This document shows positions 6,105 to 12,672 of a stretch of 16,065 nucleotides of DNA, in pieces (the stretch's first letter is position 1; the number at the start of each line of letters is the position of its first letter). Under the pieces are notes generated by a model. That model searched no databases and was not told the DNA's origin. It saw only the letters and a program-made list of their open reading frames with translations. The translations under genes and the position numbers were made by a program. Source of the stretch: Hyphomonas sp. (lineage in GTDB: Bacteria; Pseudomonadota; Alphaproteobacteria; Caulobacterales; Hyphomonadaceae). Location: assembly GCA_024743015.1 (NCBI GenBank), contig JANSXJ010000047.1:1-16065 (forward strand), written 5' to 3'.

Positions 6105-7921
6105 GGGGCTATCACTGTAAATGCGGCCCACATGAGTATGACCAGTGGCCCACCAAAGCGCAAAAAGTCTCCAAACTTGTAATGCCCTGGACCCATAACC
6201 AGCATATTTGTCTGATAGGCAATGGGTGTCGCGAAGGCACAATTAGCCGCGTATATTACAGCGAGCAGGAACGGGAACGGGTCTGCTCCGGTTTGTTCGG
6301 CTGCTGAGATCGCAATCGGCGTGAACAGGACCGCGGTGGCCGCGTTACTCAAAATGTTGGTGAGGATTGCCACGGCCAGGAAGATTGCGGACAGAATGGC
6401 AAGCGTTCCATAGGGCGAGGCGAGCAGGACAACCAGCTCAGCAATCATCTGTGCGGCGCCGGTCATCTCAAGCGAGACGCCCATCGCGAGGGCTGCAGCG
6501 ATGACCAGATAGATCCGCAAGTCGAGCGACCGCGCCGCCTGACGGTGATTCAGACACTGCAGCAAGATCATAGCCGTCGCCGCCAGAATGGAGGCGAGGG
6601 TGATGCTAGCCAGGCCAGTGGCTGCGGCGAGCACCATGACCACCGTGATCAAACGTGCCACTTGGGCGCGCGTCGTGGTTGGAAATTCGCTTTGAGACCA
6701 TTCCAGCAGAATCAGGTCGCGGCTCGTGCGGAGGTTTCTGAACGCGCTGACGGGGCCGCAAAGCAAAAGCGTGTCGCCAGCTTCCAACCGGATCTCACCC
6801 AGCTTGGCCCGGATCATCCGGCTGCGGCGCTGGATGCCGAGTGTCACTGCCCGCGTAAGGCGGCGGAACCCAAGCATTTCAACCGTGCGTCCGGCCATTC
6901 GGGAGCCCGGCGCTATGACGGCTTCGACGAGGCCTAGCTGGTGCTCGCCGGAATCATCGGTTTCCGGGACGCCGCTTTGCCAGATATCCTGCAACATAGC
7001 CGGTTTGTCCGAGAGGAGGTCCGTCAGGGCCTGTCGTGTCGCGGCCACGATGACGAGGTCGCCTGGCGTCAACCGAACCTCATCATAGGGCGGGAGAAGA
7101 GCGCGTTCGCCGCGCTGGATCATCCGCACCGTCATGTCCTTCAGGTCCGGGAACATACCCGCCACGGCTTCCTTGCCATCCAGGAAGTGTCCGGGTGTGA
7201 CTTCGAACTGCGCGACAAACTGCTTGCCTGATTTCACCATGGTCTCGGTGAAGTCTTCCCGGTTGGGCAAGAGAATGCGCGAAGCGATGAGCAGGTAGAA
7301 CATGCCAACGCCAGCCAGCATCAGGCCGAATACTGACTGATCAAAAAAGCCGAGCGTGTTTGGCGTCAAGCGTTCATATGCGTCGGCAGCGAGCAGGTTG
7401 GTCGAGGTCCCGATCAGCGTCGTCATGCCCGCAAAAATCGATACAAAGCTGAGTGGCATCATCAGTCGCGACGTCGAGGCCCCCATGCGCGCTGCAATCG
7501 CCGACATGATGGGCAGGAACATGATGACCACAGGTGTGTTATTGGTGAAGGCGCTGGTCGCGAAGACCGCCGCAAACGTCATCAGAAGTGTTATCATTGG
7601 GCGCTTGTCATAGGATTGCACAAGCGCCTTGGTCGGGCCTTCAAGCGCACCGGTCTGGAACAGTCCCTGACCCACAACCAGAAGGGCCATAATCGTAATC
7701 AGTGCCGGGTTGGCAAACCCGGACAGAAGGTCCGTCAGTGAAATCTCGCTGCCATCATAGGCAGTTGCACCGGGCAGGCTGAATAGCAGCAACAGGGCCG
7801 CAATGACGCTCACCGAGACAAGCTCCATCGACCACCGATCAAGTGTGTAGAATACAATCGTGACAGCGACGGCCGCGAGGCTCGCCCACATGGGCCAGTG
7901 AGCCAGAATATCTGCGGTCAT
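6086..7921 (-). CDS. SLC13-family permease with two RCK_C (TrkA-C) domains
   Basis: Inner-membrane carrier of the divalent anion:Na+ symporter type. 611 aa in three parts: N-terminal membrane half (about 1-220), a cytoplasmic insert with two TrkA-C-like domains (about 238-303 and 328-398, each ending in a PGDLVIV- or AGDTLLL-type strand), and C-terminal membrane half (about 420-611). The internally repeated Ser-Asn-Thr region is visible as FTNNTPVV (125-132) with GTSTNLL (171-177), and LSNAATAV (524-531) with AYQTNMLV (568-575). Bacterial proteins of this layout are annotated for sulfate, citrate or other anions, and the substrate here is open. GGAGG lies 5 nt before the ATG. It is preceded by the MotB-like gene (37-nt gap with a hairpin) and followed by bpt (17 nt). 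Confidence 0.92.
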   Translation of the reverse strand: MTADILAHWPMWASLAAVAVTIVFYTLDRWSMELVSVSVIAALLLLFSLPGATAYDGSEISLTDLLSGFANPALITIMALLVVGQGLFQTGALEGPTKALVQSYDKRPMITLLMTFAAVFATSAFTNNTPVVIMFLPIMSAIAARMGASTSRLMMPLSFVSIFAGMTTLIGTSTNLLAADAYERLTPNTLGFFDQSVFGLMLAGVGMFYLLIASRILLPNREDFTETMVKSGKQFVAQFEVTPGHFLDGKEAVAGMFPDLKDMTVRMIQRGERALLPPYDEVRLTPGDLVIVAATRQALTDLLSDKPAMLQDIWQSGVPETDDSGEHQLGLVEAVIAPGSRMAGRTVEMLGFRRLTRAVTLGIQRRSRMIRAKLGEIRLEAGDTLLLCGPVSAFRNLRTSRDLILLEWSQSEFPTTTRAQVARLITVVMVLAAATGLASITLASILAATAMILLQCLNHRQAARSLDLRIYLVIAAALAMGVSLEMTGAAQMIAELVVLLASPYGTLAILSAIFLAVAILTNILSNAATAVLFTPIAISAAEQTGADPFPFLLAVIYAANCAFATPIAYQTNMLVMGPGHYKFGDFLRFGGPLVILMWAAFTVIAPWRFDL

Positions 7922-7939
7922 TCAGCCTCCGGGGTGATT

Positions 7940-7956
7940 CTCATCGCGCGGATGAG
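7940..7956 (-). other. Intercistronic hairpin between the motB-like and SLC13 genes
   Basis: CTCATC-5 nt-GATGAG forms a perfect 6-bp stem inside the 37-nt gap. On the coding (minus) strand no T-run follows it, so it is not a standard terminator. It could act as an RNA processing or stability element that separates expression of the two genes. Confidence 0.35.
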
Positions 7957-7958
7957 TT

Positions 7959-8648
7959 TTATGCTGACTTTTCGCTGATGACCAGAACTATCGATATACG
8001 CCGATTGGCGCTGTCTTGCGGGGCGTTCTGTAATAGTGGCCGTGTATCTGCAAGGCCCGCCACGCTTTTGATCCTATCCTCAGCAACTCCGGCTTCTATC
8101 AGCAAACGCCGTGCCGAATTTGCGCGATCGGAAGACAATTCCCAGTTGGAATACCCGGCCGTCAGGCTGGGGTTGGAATCGGTATGACCTTCAATCATCA
8201 CCGGGAAGGCAAGATATGAAATCGCTTCACCCGCCAGACGGGTCAATTGTTCGCCTGAAGCGTTCAACGAACCATCGCCACTCTCGAACAGCGGCGCTTC
8301 GGCCATATCCGATAGATCGATGCGCACGAGATTGGGTTCTGCCGTGATGGTGACGCTAGAGCCATAGGCCTGGAGGGAGGGGTCGATGCTGAGGATTTGA
8401 GCGACGGTTTTCGCGTCCATGACCGGATCATTGGCGGCAGTTTCGATTGTATCGGGCTTCGATCCGAATTGCTGCGCGAGGGCCTGCCGCTCGTCTGCGG
8501 TGACTCCATGAACGATCCACATGATCAGGAAAAAAGCACACAAAGCTGTCAGGAAGTCCGCATATGCCAACTTCCATGTGCCCAGCTTTCGGGCGGACGC
8601 TGAGGGCGTTCTGCCCTGTACGCGCCGGGATGAATAAGCTTCAGCCAT
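7959..8648 (-). CDS. Short MotB-like protein (single TM plus OmpA-like peptidoglycan-binding domain)
   Basis: Resembles the stator protein MotB, which anchors the flagellar ion channel to the cell wall. 229 aa, against about 300 for E. coli MotB. TWKLAYADFLTALCAFFLIM (24-43) matches the MotB membrane helix and keeps D31, the ion-carrying aspartate position. The OmpA-like domain holds PLFESGDGSLNASGEQL (119-135), the peptidoglycan motif EGHTDSNP (153-160), NWELSSDRANSARRLL (168-183) and NRRISIVL (215-222). The linker between helix and domain is short. No motA-like or other flagellar gene is in the window, so a flagellar role is uncertain; a cell-envelope or non-flagellar ion channel role is possible. 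First gene of the minus-strand block; the ATG is preceded by GGGAAAAG, a weak binding site. Confidence 0.85.
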   Translation of the reverse strand: MAEAYSSRRVQGRTPSASARKLGTWKLAYADFLTALCAFFLIMWIVHGVTADERQALAQQFGSKPDTIETAANDPVMDAKTVAQILSIDPSLQAYGSSVTITAEPNLVRIDLSDMAEAPLFESGDGSLNASGEQLTRLAGEAISYLAFPVMIEGHTDSNPSLTAGYSNWELSSDRANSARRLLIEAGVAEDRIKSVAGLADTRPLLQNAPQDSANRRISIVLVISEKSA

Positions 8649-8649
8649 A

Positions 8650-8675
8650 CTTTTCCCAAAAGACCCTTCTGGTCT
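8650..8675. repeat. Two adjacent small inverted repeats in the motB-like leader
   Basis: CTTTT-CCC-AAAAG (8650-8662) is followed with a 2-nt overlap by AGACC-CTTCT-GGTCT (8661-8675). Both lie immediately upstream of the motB-like ATG and the first covers its weak ribosome binding site. On the minus strand the second stem is followed by TTTT. They may be operator or RNA leader structures. Evidence is only the symmetry. Confidence 0.3.
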
Positions 8676-8722
8676 AGTGAACGCTCATAGGGCATCAGGG
8701 TGAATATCGATTGAGAATACCA

Positions 8723-8756
8723 GGTTGGATTTAGATGAAATTTGTTCGATCTAACC
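8723..8756. promoter_or_regulatory. Inverted repeat in the divergent 133-bp intergenic region
   Basis: GGTTGGAT (8723-8730) and ATCTAACC (8749-8756) are inverted copies matching at 7 of 8 positions, separated by 18 nt. They lie in the A+T-rich spacer between the divergent motB-like and hydroxyacid dehydrogenase genes, where the promoters of both transcription units must lie. A regulator site is plausible. No convincing -35/-10 pair was recognised by eye. Confidence 0.3.
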
Positions 8757-8781
8757 GATCTGCTTGAACAGGAGTGAGGCA

Positions 8782-9648
8782 ATGGCGAAGACTGCTTTTC
8801 TGGGGCTTGGTGTGATGGGCTATCCGATGGCGGGCCATTTGGCAGCGGCAGGTCACGAGGTCACGGTCTGGAACCGGACCACTGAAAAAGCAGAGCAATG
8901 GACCTCAGATCATAGCGGAAAAGCGGCAGCGACCCCGGCAGAGGCTATTCGCGGCGCAGACTACGTTCTCCTTTGCCTCGGCGACGATCCGGATGTGCTG
9001 GTCGTCTACGACGCCATGGCAGCAGGGATTGAACCGGGGATGGTCATAGTTGATCACACCACCGCCAGCGCGCAACTCGCACGGGATCTTTATGAGCGGT
9101 CGGCAGGGGCCGGCGCGGCTTTCATTGATGCACCGATTTCCGGCGGGCAGGCAGGGGCGGAGAAAGGACAACTCACCATTATGTGCGGCGGCGATGGGGA
9201 GGCGTTCTCCCGCGCCGAAAGCGTGATGACCGCCTACGGAAAACGGATGACGCTGATCGGAGACAGTGGTGCCGGACAGCTCGCCAAGTCGGTCAATCAG
9301 ATCTGTATTGCCGGGATCGTTCAAGGGCTCGCAGAAGGACTTCATTTTGCGGATCAGGCCGGGCTCGACATCGCCAAAGTCATTGAGGCGATTAGCGGCG
9401 GCGCGGCCCAAAGCTGGCAAATGGACAATCGCTGGGAGACCATGCGCGATGGCCACTATGAGCACGGGTTCGCCGTCGACTGGATGCGCAAGGATCTCCG
9501 CATCGCGCTTGATACAGCGCGCGCCAATGGTGCCAGCGTGCCTCTGACTGCCATGGTTGATCAATATTATGCCGATATCCAGGCCATGGGCGGTAATCGG
9601 TGGGATACGAGCAGCCTGCTGGCCCGCTTGGGGCGGAGCAACGGCTGA
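8782..9648 (+). CDS. NAD(P)-dependent beta-hydroxyacid dehydrogenase (3-hydroxyisobutyrate dehydrogenase family)
   Basis: Cytoplasmic oxidoreductase that interconverts a short beta-hydroxyacid and its semialdehyde. 288 aa. Rossmann glycine motif GLGVMGYPMAGHL at 8-20; NRT at 31-33 after the second strand suggests NADP(H) preference. Substrate loop DAPISGGQAGAEKGQLT at 117-132, and catalytic Lys K169 in KSVNQ (169-173). The C-terminal helical domain has FAVDWMRKDLRIALDTA. The specific substrate (3-hydroxyisobutyrate, tartronate or succinate semialdehyde) is not resolved. An isobutyryl-CoA dehydrogenase about 5 kb away makes valine degradation possible but not shown. ATG 8782 is chosen because AGGAG (8770-8774) lies 7 nt upstream; a TTG at 8764 is open but unsupported. 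The stop overlaps the next start (TGATG). Confidence 0.92.
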   Translation: MAKTAFLGLGVMGYPMAGHLAAAGHEVTVWNRTTEKAEQWTSDHSGKAAATPAEAIRGADYVLLCLGDDPDVLVVYDAMAAGIEPGMVIVDHTTASAQLARDLYERSAGAGAAFIDAPISGGQAGAEKGQLTIMCGGDGEAFSRAESVMTAYGKRMTLIGDSGAGQLAKSVNQICIAGIVQGLAEGLHFADQAGLDIAKVIEAISGGAAQSWQMDNRWETMRDGHYEHGFAVDWMRKDLRIALDTARANGASVPLTAMVDQYYADIQAMGGNRWDTSSLLARLGRSNG

Positions 9649-10280
9649 TGACGCCGCTCCAGATTGCTGACGCCGCGGGGGTGTTCGTGTTTGCCCTTTC
9701 GGGCGGTCTCGCGGCGTCCCGGCGCGGACTCGACCTGTTTGGCATTTTTGTCGTCTCGCTCATGCCAGCGATTGGCGGTGGGACCTTGCGAGATCTCCTG
9801 CTCGATCGCCCAGTCTTCTGGTTGCAGCATTCCGACACCATCCTGATCGCGCTTGCGGGGGGTGGTGTGTCGGCTCTTCTGGGAGAACGTATTGCGCGGT
9901 TCAAAACGCTGATTTGGTTCGACGCGCTCGGCATGGCGCTGTTCTGTGTCGTTGGGGCACAGGCTGCTCATGCGATGGGGCACAATCTGGTGGTCGTCGT
10001 CATGATGGGGACCATCACGGCCAGCTTTGGCGGCTTGTTGCGCGACGTCGTATGCAACGAAGTGCCGTTGATCCTCCGAGAAGATATTTACGCGACCGCA
10101 GCGCTGTTGGGGGCACTCGTCTTTTGGGTGGGTGTTACCTATGGACTAACCGTGCCTTGGGCGATGGCGATTGGCGGTGCAACAGCCTTCACAATTCGCG
10201 CTTTCGTCATCATCGTGAAGACCATCCAGCCAAAACTTCTGGTGGCGCCGTTCCGCAAGAAAACAAAGGACGATCAATGA
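9648..10280 (+). CDS. TRIC-type cation channel family membrane protein (UPF0126, YicG-like)
   Basis: Seven-helix inner-membrane protein of the family related to trimeric intracellular cation channels; bacterial members are reported as K+-permeable channels, with an unclear physiological role. 210 aa with the internal duplication typical of the family: the first unit has SLMPAIGGGTLRDLLLD (37-53), the second has TASFGGLLRDVV (124-135). Each has the Gly-rich kink and the conserved Arg-Asp. The start at 9648 overlaps the dehydrogenase stop by 1 nt, with GGAG about 12 nt upstream; an earlier in-frame ATG at 9600 lies deep in the dehydrogenase and is rejected. The end overlaps the DUF389 gene by 4 nt (ATGA). 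Confidence 0.9.
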   Translation: MTPLQIADAAGVFVFALSGGLAASRRGLDLFGIFVVSLMPAIGGGTLRDLLLDRPVFWLQHSDTILIALAGGGVSALLGERIARFKTLIWFDALGMALFCVVGAQAAHAMGHNLVVVVMMGTITASFGGLLRDVVCNEVPLILREDIYATAALLGALVFWVGVTYGLTVPWAMAIGGATAFTIRAFVIIVKTIQPKLLVAPFRKKTKDDQ

Positions 10281-11287
10281 GACGACTGGACCTCCACATC
10301 CGAGAAGGCGAGGCGTTCGAAACCGCGCTGCGGGCCATCAGGGCTGCCGATCCCATCGACTATGTAGTCATCCCGCTGGAGCAAAAAGATCGGCGCTATA
10401 TCTCCGTCTTCCTGCGAGATGGAACGCGGCAAACCCTCGTGGACAATCTCCAGAGCGCTCTCGAGCAGGAAAGAGGCTGGCGGATATCTGTCGTGCCGAT
10501 TGAGGCGACGGTTCCCGATATCCCCGAGGACAAGGAGTTGAAAAACAGCCGGGCATCTCAGCGCAAACTCGCTCTTCGCGAAGAAATCTATCAGGACGTG
10601 GCTGCGGATGCGAAGCTGGACCGGGATTTTCTGATCTTCGTCGTGTTGTCCACGATTGTTGCGGCCATTGGTCTGCATTCGAACAGCGTGGCAGGAGTGA
10701 TTGGAGCCATGGTGATCGCCCCATTGCTCGGCCCTATCCTTGGATTTTCGCTGGGCGCGGCGCTTGGGGATCGAAAGCTTCTGTTCGGGGCAGCGCGTAC
10801 GCTGGGGATAGGCGTGGCAGTCGCATTGTTATGCTCCATCCTGATCTCTTTCCTCATACAGGTTGATTTCTCGAGCCGGGAATTGATGTCTCGCGCCGAG
10901 GTCCGTCTGGATGGTATGGCCCTGGCCATCGCGGCTGGGGCCGCGGCGGCGCTCTCGCTGACACGCGGCGCAAACGCGACCCTCGTCGGCGTGATGGTGG
11001 CCGCGGCGCTGTTGCCTCCAGGGGCGGCTGTGGGCCTGTTTTTGGGGTCAGGAGAATTCGCGCTCGCGTCCCGCGCCGGGCTGCTGCTCTCGCTGAACGT
11101 CGCGAGCCTGGTATTGTCGGCTTTGGTGGTGTTCCGCCTCCGCAACATTCGTCCGCGATCCTGGCTCGAGCAGAAAGGGGCAGACCGGGCCATTGCAATC
11201 AATATGGCGCTGTCGGTTTTGCTCCTGGCGATCGCAATTGTGCTTATTCTCGTTCTGGATCTGGGCGCGACCGTCTCCATCGGCTAA
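10277..11287 (+). CDS. DUF389 (TIGR00341-like) multi-pass membrane protein
   Basis: Predicted inner-membrane protein of unknown function. 336 aa: a soluble N-terminal part (about 1-115) with alternating strands and helices, then at least six hydrophobic segments. The DUF389 core is seen as GLHSNSVAGVIGAMVIAPLL (132-151) followed by GPILGFSLGAALGD, and later NATLVGVMVAAALLPPGAA. The C-terminus ends in a long hydrophobic helix. ATG 10277 overlaps the TRIC stop by 4 nt. The frame is open upstream to 9914, but that part is out of frame with, and covered by, the TRIC gene. Coupling to a channel-like gene suggests a shared membrane or ion role, which is inference. Confidence 0.88.
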   Translation: MRRLDLHIREGEAFETALRAIRAADPIDYVVIPLEQKDRRYISVFLRDGTRQTLVDNLQSALEQERGWRISVVPIEATVPDIPEDKELKNSRASQRKLALREEIYQDVAADAKLDRDFLIFVVLSTIVAAIGLHSNSVAGVIGAMVIAPLLGPILGFSLGAALGDRKLLFGAARTLGIGVAVALLCSILISFLIQVDFSSRELMSRAEVRLDGMALAIAAGAAAALSLTRGANATLVGVMVAAALLPPGAAVGLFLGSGEFALASRAGLLLSLNVASLVLSALVVFRLRNIRPRSWLEQKGADRAIAINMALSVLLLAIAIVLILVLDLGATVSIG

Positions 11288-11309
11288 ACTCAAAAGAGGG
11301 AGGACACAG

Positions 11310-11750
11310 ATGGCCAAAGCAGAAAACAAAACCAAGCCGACCGAAATTGATCCAAAAGACTTCGTCGCCGCCGTTGAATCTGACAGACGGCGCGCCGATG
11401 CAGAAGTGTTGCTCGACTTCTTTGAGCGCGTCACGGGTCTGCAGCCAAAAATGTGGGGCCCCAGCCTGATCGGCTATGGACGTTATCATTATAAGTATGA
11501 GAGCGGCCGGGAAGGGGATATGCTGATGACCGGGTTTAGCCCGCGAAAGGCCAATCTCGTCATGTACATTATGCCCGGCTATCGCGCAGAAGCGATGCAG
11601 GAAAAACTCTCACGCCTGGGCAAACACAAGCTCGGCAAGTCGTGCTTGTATATCAACAAGCTTGCCGATGTGGACATGGACGTGCTGGAAGAGATCGTTC
11701 GCGATGGCGTCGACTATATGCGCGAGAATTATGAAACCTTCGACGCGTGA
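11310..11750 (+). CDS. DUF1801 domain protein (YdhG/YjhX-like fold)
   Basis: Small cytoplasmic protein of a family with no established biochemical role. 146 aa: a charged N-terminus, then AEVLLDFFERVTGLQPKMWG (about 31-50) and the strand-rich core with SLIGYGRYHYKYESGREGD. This is followed by FSPRKANLVMYIM and a C-terminal GKSCLYINKLADVDMDVLEE. All are typical of DUF1801 proteins. ATG 11310 is chosen for the strong GAGGGAGGA ribosome site just upstream; a longer open frame to 11193 overlaps the DUF389 gene. It begins 22 nt after DUF389 and is probably co-transcribed. Its stop lies 9 nt from that of the convergent GRAM-like gene. Confidence 0.88.
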   Translation: MAKAENKTKPTEIDPKDFVAAVESDRRRADAEVLLDFFERVTGLQPKMWGPSLIGYGRYHYKYESGREGDMLMTGFSPRKANLVMYIMPGYRAEAMQEKLSRLGKHKLGKSCLYINKLADVDMDVLEEIVRDGVDYMRENYETFDA

Positions 11751-11780
11751 GCGCGCGGTTTAGCGGGCGCGAGCCGCGTC
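11742..11780. terminator. G+C-rich compound inverted repeat at a convergent gene junction
   Basis: Outer arms GACGCG (11742-11747) and CGCGTC (11775-11780) and inner arms CGCGC (11752-11756) and GCGCG (11767-11771) can fold into one hairpin with a small internal loop. It spans the stop codons of both the DUF1801 and GRAM-like genes. No T-run is present, so strong intrinsic termination is not expected, but its position suits a bidirectional terminator or RNA-stabilising element. Confidence 0.4.
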
Positions 11781-12155
11781 AATCTTCTTGGCAAACCCAG
11801 TTGCTCCGAGGCAACGCACAGACAAGGTGCCAATCGCGGTGTGAACGTCGAGCACCGGTGTTCCCACACTGTTTCGAATTTCCACGCCTGTAATTCCGCG
11901 CAATGGGATGAAGACGCTCAAGGATTCCGGATCTTTATGGACGGCCTTGTTCAGAGTGTTGGGATGAAACTCGACGCACTCGTCGGTCAGATAGAGCGTG
12001 CCGCCGACCCAGTGCCCCCCCATGACCATCTTTGTTGCCTTGGCACCGATGCGTCCGCCTGCGCCGACCAACCGACTGGTGCGGTCGCCAAGCTCGGCAT
12101 CTTTCAGTAAGGCCGTAGCCAGTTTTTTGGCGATTACATTCTCAGGTGGAAGCAT
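11760..12155 (-). CDS. Small GRAM/PH-like domain protein, copy A of a tandem pair
   Basis: 131-aa soluble protein of unknown function. The first 45 residues are helical. The rest has the strand pattern of a GRAM/PH-like domain: GGTLYLTDECVEFHP (51-65), IPLRGITGVEIRN (about 83-95), then TLSVRCLGATGFAKKIDAA (110-128). Such domains in other proteins bind lipids or proteins; no such role is shown here. It aligns without gaps over 129 residues with the gene upstream (about 37% identical by hand count), which also fixes the start at 12155. GGAG followed by AAGG stands just upstream of that ATG. A longer frame to 12365 would overlap copy B and is rejected. No signal peptide or membrane helix is seen. 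Confidence 0.8.
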   Translation of the reverse strand: MLPPENVIAKKLATALLKDAELGDRTSRLVGAGGRIGAKATKMVMGGHWVGGTLYLTDECVEFHPNTLNKAVHKDPESLSVFIPLRGITGVEIRNSVGTPVLDVHTAIGTLSVRCLGATGFAKKIDAARAR

Positions 12156-12167
12156 AAGCCCTTCTCC

Positions 12168-12197
12168 GCACAGTCCGATCAGTAAATACCGCTGTGC
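12168..12197. repeat. Inverted repeat between the two GRAM-like genes
   Basis: GCACAG (12168-12173) and CTGTGC (12192-12197) are perfect 6-bp inverted arms 18 nt apart in the 73-nt gap upstream of copy A. They could form an mRNA stem close to the ribosome site or an operator. Symmetry is the only evidence. Confidence 0.25.
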
Positions 12198-12228
12198 AGG
12201 TTTTGACCAGAGGGATGGGCGCGCAGGC

Positions 12229-12633
12229 TTATCGTTGCGAGGGACCGCGTGCGGAATTGATCTCGGCGATAAAGCCATCTGCGCCCAGACATCTGATGGA
12301 GAGCGTATCGGCTGAAGTTTGCAGATCAATGATGGTTGCCACCGCGCCGAACCGCTTGGTGACACTGATAAGTTCGGACCACGGAATGACTATTCTCAGC
12401 TCCTCCATGTTTTTGAAGAATGGCTGATTGAGTTTCGAAGGGTGAAACTCGAACCCGGTCGATCTTAATTGCGCCTTACCAGAGATCCACTGACCTCCGA
12501 TCATCATTTTGGAGAGTTTCGCGCTAATCTGTCCGTCCAGTCCCAGGATCATCTTGGATAGACGCCCCATTTTCGCTCCGTCCAGCAGGGCGCTAACGTT
12601 TTTCTCGACGAGGATTGGATCTGTTGGAGTCAT
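12229..12633 (-). CDS. Small GRAM/PH-like domain protein, copy B of a tandem pair
   Basis: 134-aa soluble protein, paralog of the next gene downstream. Pattern: helical N-terminus (1-45), GGQWISGKAQL then GFEFHPSKLNQ (about 46-70), IPWSELISVTKRF (83-95) and TLSIRCLGADGFIAEINSAR (110-129). Blocks shared with copy A are FEFHP/VEFHP, SIRCLGA/SVRCLGA and the invariant GG-W near residue 46. GGAG lies 8 nt before the ATG at 12633. It begins 39 nt after hemB, so read-through from hemB is likely. I do not recognise a named family beyond the GRAM-like fold, and no catalytic residues are apparent. Confidence 0.8.
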   Translation of the reverse strand: MTPTDPILVEKNVSALLDGAKMGRLSKMILGLDGQISAKLSKMMIGGQWISGKAQLRSTGFEFHPSKLNQPFFKNMEELRIVIPWSELISVTKRFGAVATIIDLQTSADTLSIRCLGADGFIAEINSARGPSQR

Positions 12634-12672
12634 GAGATGGTCTCCATGATAATCGGTGCGAAATTCGGTGCC

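Noticed and set aside
9914..10276. Upstream extension of the DUF389 frame
   Set aside because: This part lies within the TRIC gene in another frame and reads as Arg/Gly-rich nonsense; ATG 10277 with a 4-nt overlap is the natural start.
10591..11280. Minus-strand open frame of 229 codons opposite the DUF389 gene
   Set aside because: Composition is Arg/Ser/Ala/Pro-rich without motifs, as expected of a reverse-strand shadow of hydrophobic codons.
12156..12365. N-terminal extension of GRAM-like copy A
   Set aside because: It would overlap copy B by 137 nt. The gap-free paralog alignment begins exactly at the ATG at 12155, which has a good ribosome site.
12629..12646. Five-codon mini-ORF (Met-Glu-Thr-Ile-Ser) whose stop overlaps the start of GRAM-like copy B
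   Set aside because: It has no ribosome site, and its GGAG is simply the ribosome site of copy B. Too short to distinguish from chance.
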